Shown: positions 60,067 to 64,000 of the stretch, piece by piece
How the letters are laid out: each line of letters begins with the position of its first letter
How positions within the stretch are numbered: position 1 is the first letter of the stretch
Assembly (NCBI RefSeq): GCF_008727795.1
Contig: NZ_CP044222.1
Location: 4,065,233 to 4,129,232 of the forward strand
Direction: 5' to 3'
DNA from: Nitrincola iocasae
GTDB lineage: Bacteria; Pseudomonadota; Gammaproteobacteria; Pseudomonadales; Balneatricaceae
Length of the DNA: 64,000 nucleotides
Position numbers and translations under genes: made by a program
The notes under the pieces: model-generated
Told to the model about the DNA's origin: nothing
Databases searched by the model: none
The model's input: only the letters and a program-made list of their open reading frames with translations

Positions 60067-61431
60067 TTACTTCCCGATACAAAAGCTCGAAAAGATCCGC
60101 CCTAGCAGATCATCCGGAGTGAATTCACCGGTGATCTCCCCCAGACTTTGCTGGGCCATGCGCAGATCTTCCGCTAGCAGTTCACCTGCGCTGTAACCCT
60201 GAAGTTGCTTCAGTCCATTATCGAGTTGTTGATGGCAGTGTTCCAGCGCATCCAGATGGCGGCGACGTGCCATAAAACCGCCTTCAGTGGTGTTGCTGAA
60301 GCCAATGCAGGCCTTCAGGTGGTCACGTAGTATTTCTATCCCCTGCCCTTGTTTGGCGGACAAGGAGATAAGTGAGTAATTACTTCCTTGAATAAGTTGG
60401 GGTTCTTCAGCTCGTAGATCTATCTTGTTGCGGATAACGGTAATTTTGCTGGCATCGGCCAGTTGGGCAACAAATTCAGGCCAGATCTGTTCAGGCGTTG
60501 CGGCGTTGGTTTCGCTGCTGTCAACGACCATGAGTATCCGATCCGCCTTGTGTATTTCCTGCCAGGCACGGTCGATGCCGATTTTTTCAACCTGGTCTGG
60601 AGCGTCACGTAAGCCGGCCGTGTCGATAATATGCAAGGGCATACCATCGATATGAATATGTTCTCTGAGCACGTCACGTGTGGTGCCAGCAATATCGGTG
60701 ACGATGGCAGTTTCACGCCCTGCCAGTGCATTCAACAGGCTGGATTTACCGGCATTGGGCTTGCCAGCAATGACGACATGCATACCTTCGCGCATTAAGC
60801 TGCCCTGATGCGCTTCGCGCTGTACCGCTTCAAGGTCGGCAATGATGGCGAGCAAATCCTGCTGTACTTTGCCATCAGCGAGAAAATCGATCTCTTCTTC
60901 CGGGAAGTCTATGGCGGCTTCTACATAGATCCGCAACTGGATGAGTCGTTCTACCAGGGCATGGATACGTGCTGAAAAAGCACCCTGTAGTGAACGCAGT
61001 GCGCAGCGTGCAGCTTGTTCAGAGGTGCTGTTGATCAGGTCGGCTATGGCTTCGGCCTGCGCCAGGTCTAACTTGTCATTCAAAAAGGCGCGTTCGGAAA
61101 ATTCTCCGGGTCGTGCTGGTCGTGCGCCCAGGCTGATGACACGTTGCAGTATGAAGTCCATCACTACCGGTCCACCATGCGCCTGTAATTCCAATACATC
61201 TTCACCGGTGAAGGAGTTCGGGCCGGGAAAATACAGGCCAATGCCTTGATCTATGCTCTGACCATCAGCGGCATAAAAGTTACCGTAGTGAGCATGGCGT
61301 GGTGTTGGTTTTCGCTGCAACACCTCTCTGCCAATTGCCAGAGCCAACGGGCCTGATACGCGGATAATACCAACACCGCCGCGACCGGGTGCCGTGGCTT
61401 GTGCCGCGATAGTGTCTTGGTGTTGGCTCAT
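60067..61431 (-). CDS. mnmE: tRNA modification GTPase MnmE
   Basis: 454 residues. N-terminal THF-binding domain (TIAAQATAPGRGGVGIIRVSG), helical domain, G domain inserted late (GKPNAGKSSLLNAL; DIAGTTRD; DTAGLRD; RNKIDL) and the terminal FCIGK. It modifies wobble uridines in tRNA with MnmG (GidA). AGGA precedes the start. It is next to yidC, as usual in gammaproteobacteria near oriC. Confidence 0.95.
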   Translation of the reverse strand: MSQHQDTIAAQATAPGRGGVGIIRVSGPLALAIGREVLQRKPTPRHAHYGNFYAADGQSIDQGIGLYFPGPNSFTGEDVLELQAHGGPVVMDFILQRVISLGARPARPGEFSERAFLNDKLDLAQAEAIADLINSTSEQAARCALRSLQGAFSARIHALVERLIQLRIYVEAAIDFPEEEIDFLADGKVQQDLLAIIADLEAVQREAHQGSLMREGMHVVIAGKPNAGKSSLLNALAGRETAIVTDIAGTTRDVLREHIHIDGMPLHIIDTAGLRDAPDQVEKIGIDRAWQEIHKADRILMVVDSSETNAATPEQIWPEFVAQLADASKITVIRNKIDLRAEEPQLIQGSNYSLISLSAKQGQGIEILRDHLKACIGFSNTTEGGFMARRRHLDALEHCHQQLDNGLKQLQGYSAGELLAEDLRMAQQSLGEITGEFTPDDLLGRIFSSFCIGK

Positions 61432-61478
61432 CTGTGTTCCTCATGGTCCTGGGTGGTTTGTGCGTCACTATAACGAAA

Positions 61479-61500
61479 AAAGACTCCTTCCGGAGTCTTT
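61479..61500 (-). terminator. Intrinsic terminator after yidC
   Basis: AAAGACTCC (61479-61487) pairs with GGAGTCTTT (61492-61500) around a TTCC loop, with a T-run in the minus direction (AAAAAA on the plus strand just left). It ends the rpmH-rnpA-yidC transcript. Confidence 0.8.
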
Positions 61501-61522
61501 ATTATCTACAACAAGTGAGCTA

Positions 61523-63217
61523 TCAGCCGTCTTCTTTTTCAATCTGGCGCGTGATGTACCACTGTTGCGCAATAGACAGAATGTTGTTGACCAGCCAGTA
61601 AAGTACCAGACCTGCCGGGAACCACAAGAAGAAAAAGGTGAAAATGATGGGTAGCATTTTCATGATTTTCGCCTGCATCGGATCGGGCGGTGTCGGATTG
61701 AGCTTCTGCTGCAGGAACATGGTGATGCCCATCAGAATCGGCAGGATGAAATAAGGGTCCATCACCGACAAGTCCTGAATGTAGAGGAAGAACGGTGCAT
61801 GACGCAACTCAACCGATTCCATCAATACCCAGTAAAGTGAAATGAACACTGGCATCTGCGCCACGATAGGCAAACAGCCACCCAGAGGATTGATTTTCTC
61901 TTTTTTGTAGAGCTTCATCATCTCCTGAGACATCTTCTGGCGGTCGTCGCCGTAGAGCTCTTTCATGCGCATCATTTCCGGGCCAAACTTGCGCATTTTT
62001 GCCATGGAGCGGAAGGCTTTAGCGTTCAGCTTGAACAAGGCCGCTTTGACGACAACGGTGATGCCGATGATGGCCAGACCCCAGTTACCGACAAAACTCT
62101 GAATCGTAGTCAACAGCCAGTAAAGTGGATAAGCAATCCACCAGAGCCAGCCATAATCTACCGTGAGTTTCAGGTTAGGTGCTGTGGCTTCCAGTTGTTC
62201 CTGATCCTTGGGACCAACATAGAGCTTGGCGCTGACTTCACTGCTGCTACCTGGCATAACTTCAACTGCTGGAGACAGGAACCCGGCAATAAATTGGTCA
62301 TTTACCTCACGGGTCTGGTAAGTATGCGTTTCATCAGGCTGCGGCACCCAGGCACTGACGAAGTAATGCTGACTGAATGCCACCCAGCCACCCTGGCTGG
62401 TTTGGTTGAAGTTAGCTTTACTCATGTCCTTGAATGTTACTTTCTGGTAGTTGTTTTCATCGGTAGAGAAAACTGCGCCCAGATAAGACTTCATACCCAT
62501 GGATGTGCCACTGGTCGGGTCTGCACTCTGATCACGCTTTAACTGTCCAAATAGCGTTGAACGGAACGGTGCATCACTTTGGTTATCGATCAGGTAACTC
62601 AGCCCAATTCGGTAGCTGCCACGATCAAAGGTGTAACGCTTGGTAATGCTGACACCTGTATCCGTGGTGTATTTCAGGTCAACGTTTAGTGATTCACTGT
62701 CATCCAGCGAATAGCTAGTGGAAGACGATTGAAATACCGGTCGCCCATCTGCGCTGGCATCGGGGCCATCACGCCCTACGAGTCCGCTTTGGGCTACATA
62801 GGTGCGGTTGGCATTCTGCTCCAGAAGCACGAAGGGATCATAGGCGGTGATTCGGTCTTTGTGCTCCAACAAAGCGGCGTAGACAATATCACCACCGCGG
62901 CTGTCTATGACGAGATCGAGTACATCAGTCTGTACGCGAATCTGGTTGCTAGTAGAGGCAGCCGCTTCCTGAGTGCTGGTGACTGGCACGCTGTCACTGA
63001 CATCAGTTGCAGCGGGAATATCGCCGCTAGATGAAGAGCTTTCAGTTGAGGCGCTTTCAGGAAGGTCAGCAGAGGTTGTGCTGCCATTAATTACAGCCGG
63101 TGCTGTAACCTCCTGAGGCGCAGAGGCCGGTTGATTATAGTCCTGATTCCACTGTAAAAAGCCCAGATAGGTAATCAGGGCCAGTGCGGAAAGTAATATG
63201 ACTCGCTGTACATCCAT
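61523..63217 (-). CDS. yidC: Membrane protein insertase YidC
   Basis: 564 residues. First membrane segment (RVILLSALALITYLGFLQWN), an acidic Ser/Thr-rich linker (about 30-95), the large periplasmic domain and the five-helix core with YKKEKINPLGGCLPIVAQMPVFISLYWVL (part) and the ending LVLYWLVNNILSIAQQWYITRQI. It inserts inner-membrane proteins with or without Sec. The linker is longer than in many species. A stop codon and 12 bases separate it from rnpA. Confidence 0.95.
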   Translation of the reverse strand: MDVQRVILLSALALITYLGFLQWNQDYNQPASAPQEVTAPAVINGSTTSADLPESASTESSSSSGDIPAATDVSDSVPVTSTQEAAASTSNQIRVQTDVLDLVIDSRGGDIVYAALLEHKDRITAYDPFVLLEQNANRTYVAQSGLVGRDGPDASADGRPVFQSSSTSYSLDDSESLNVDLKYTTDTGVSITKRYTFDRGSYRIGLSYLIDNQSDAPFRSTLFGQLKRDQSADPTSGTSMGMKSYLGAVFSTDENNYQKVTFKDMSKANFNQTSQGGWVAFSQHYFVSAWVPQPDETHTYQTREVNDQFIAGFLSPAVEVMPGSSSEVSAKLYVGPKDQEQLEATAPNLKLTVDYGWLWWIAYPLYWLLTTIQSFVGNWGLAIIGITVVVKAALFKLNAKAFRSMAKMRKFGPEMMRMKELYGDDRQKMSQEMMKLYKKEKINPLGGCLPIVAQMPVFISLYWVLMESVELRHAPFFLYIQDLSVMDPYFILPILMGITMFLQQKLNPTPPDPMQAKIMKMLPIIFTFFFLWFPAGLVLYWLVNNILSIAQQWYITRQIEKEDG

Positions 63218-63229
63218 CGGGATAAACCA

Positions 63230-63604
63230 TCAGTTGTCTTTTTGGGCGTTAGAAGATTTTCGTTCCAGCCGTGTCCAGCTACGCTCAATCAGAGTGCGCA
63301 GTTGACTGCTGTCAAGGGTATCGAGACCCTTGCGAGCGAGAATAATAATATCAACGCTCGGCAGTTGGTGCTGACGTAAACGAAAAGATTCGCGAATGAT
63401 ACGTCGAATGTGGCTACGTTTGACAGCCCGACGGACATTTTTTTTGGAAATAACAAAACCGAGTCGGGGGTGACCAAGTTCGTTTGTTCGAGCGAGAATC
63501 AACAGAGAGGGGTCAGAGACTTTAAAACTGGCTCTGTCGAATACACGTTTGAAGTCCCCGGGCGTCAAAAGTCTTGAAGCCCGGGGGTATCCGAATTCGG
63601 CCAT
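63230..63604 (-). CDS. rnpA: Ribonuclease P protein component
   Basis: 124 residues. RNR motif region AVKRSHIRRIIRESFRL and FVISKKNVRRAVKR are diagnostic. It supports the RNase P RNA in tRNA 5' processing. It starts 24 bases after rpmH. The gene yidD usually lies between rnpA and yidC, but here the gap is 12 bases and it is absent. Confidence 0.95.
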   Translation of the reverse strand: MAEFGYPRASRLLTPGDFKRVFDRASFKVSDPSLLILARTNELGHPRLGFVISKKNVRRAVKRSHIRRIIRESFRLRQHQLPSVDIIILARKGLDTLDSSQLRTLIERSWTRLERKSSNAQKDN

Positions 63605-63628
63605 TCAGTTAGTAGCGGCTAAGACTGC

Positions 63629-63763
63629 TTAAAGAGCGAGTCTTTTGCGACCTTTGGCACGACGACGGTTCAGTACCTGACTACCGTTTTTGGTTGCCAT
63701 GCGTGCACGGAAGCCGTGCGTACGAGCGCGTTTCAGTACGCTTGGTTGAAATGTTCTTTTCAT
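63629..63763 (-). CDS. rpmH: 50S ribosomal protein L34
   Basis: 44 residues: MKRTFQPSVLKRARTHGFR and so on to RRRAKGRKRLAL, a nearly invariant sequence. Start at 63763; a longer frame runs upstream without meaning. First gene of the operon rpmH-rnpA-yidC. GGGC lies just upstream and a strong promoter is found at 63837-63865. Confidence 0.97.
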   Translation of the reverse strand: MKRTFQPSVLKRARTHGFRARMATKNGSQVLNRRRAKGRKRLAL

Positions 63764-63836
63764 TGCCCAGTCCTGCTTACGTTGTGTGGTGCGTGCGTGG
63801 CAAGTATCCACGATGTATGTAAAAATCAGACGCGAA

Positions 63837-63865
63837 ATTATAGTTGCAGGGGCTTTTGCTTGCAA
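63837..63865 (-). promoter_or_regulatory. Promoter of rpmH operon
   Basis: On the minus strand TTGCAA, 17 bp, TATAAT. It is about 75 bp upstream of the rpmH start and is the best sigma-70 match found in the window. Confidence 0.85.
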
Positions 63866-63916
63866 ACCTTTTCTGGCTTTTTGTTGATTTATCTGTATAG
63901 CTGGCACAGGCGAGGT

Positions 63917-63925
63917 TGTGGATAA
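63917..63925 (-). other. DnaA box in the oriC/dnaA upstream region
   Basis: TGTGGATAA is a perfect complement of the DnaA box TTATCCACA. In many gammaproteobacteria oriC and dnaA lie next to rpmH on this side. Only the edge is inside the window (63866-64000 contains no gene). Confidence 0.7.
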
Positions 63926-64000
63926 CTCTCGGTGAAAAGGATAGAATAACAGTTATTGTCAGTTATTCATCAGTAAGAAGAATCGACCCGGGGTTAGTGC

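Noticed and set aside
63764..63907. N-terminal extension of rpmH
   Set aside because: L34 starts at the conserved MKRTFQP; the extension spans the promoter and has no start signal.
1..64000. tRNA, rRNA or tmRNA genes
   Set aside because: I looked for conserved tRNA arms and rRNA segments in the intergenic regions and saw none; a tRNAscan run would be decisive.

Overview
The window looks like the chromosome of a marine gammaproteobacterium, probably of the Oceanospirillaceae type (Neptuniibacter, Amphritea or Marinobacterium relatives). This is inferred from the replication-origin gene order mnmE-yidC-rnpA-rpmH with a DnaA box at the right edge, the trimethylamine-oxidation genes, a marine-type sortase pair and the family content. 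No rRNA, tRNA or CRISPR array was recognised.

Layout. 1-4.5 kb: the start of a sortase gene, its VIT/vWA surface substrate, and a divergent CreBC-like two-component system with a Cre-tag-like box between them. 4.57-15.8 kb: a chromosomal integron. Its cassettes read mainly leftward and are separated by about eleven attC sites. It carries BrnTA, a broken HigBA, a ParD/ParE pair, two GNAT acetyltransferases, a DUF3703 gene and four poorly known cassette genes. Three insertion sequences sit in or at attC sites: IS110/IS1111, IS1182 and IS91 types. At the right end lie an attI-like site and an SOS-regulated intI wrecked by an internal deletion, so the array is probably frozen unless an integrase acts in trans. 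16-28.2 kb: tmm, tdm and four dmm-type genes for trimethylamine -> TMAO -> dimethylamine -> methylamine. A divergent cytoplasmic NarX/NarL-like pair with a cysteine-rich sensor, an orphan double-PAS protein, and purU and folD for tetrahydrofolate-bound one-carbon units follow. 28.3-35.3 kb: an isopenicillin-N-synthase-type oxygenase, a BMP-family nucleoside/purine-type ABC importer and a PucR regulator, ending the C1 block behind a strong terminator and preceded by two matching palindromes.

35.3-50.3 kb: a NarL-type regulator with a large REC-PAS3 kinase whose receiver has lost its phosphorylation Asp, then a chemotaxis operon (MCP, CheY, STAS protein, CheA, MCP, CheW, CheR, CheD, a frameshifted PAS-GGDEF-EAL gene, CheB). 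This CheA contains a tandem LGE-type motif like the c-di-GMP-binding MshEN domain. 50.3-53.7 kb: a haloacid dehalogenase, and a NemR-like repressor with operators before itself and before a DJ-1/PfpI protein-quinone oxidoreductase pair. 53.7-60 kb: an RND efflux pump (permease and lipoprotein adaptor) with a divergent AdeRS-like two-component system. 60-64 kb: mnmE, yidC, rnpA, rpmH and the edge of the origin region.

How the parts work together. The methylamine block forms a complete route from trimethylamine to methylamine with capture of released formaldehyde on tetrahydrofolate; no methylamine-assimilation gene (gmaS/mgd) is present. The chemotaxis block couples methylation-based adaptation to a candidate c-di-GMP input. 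The nemR and adeRS-like blocks are stress and efflux modules. All assignments come from reading the sequence and remembered family features; no database search was run.
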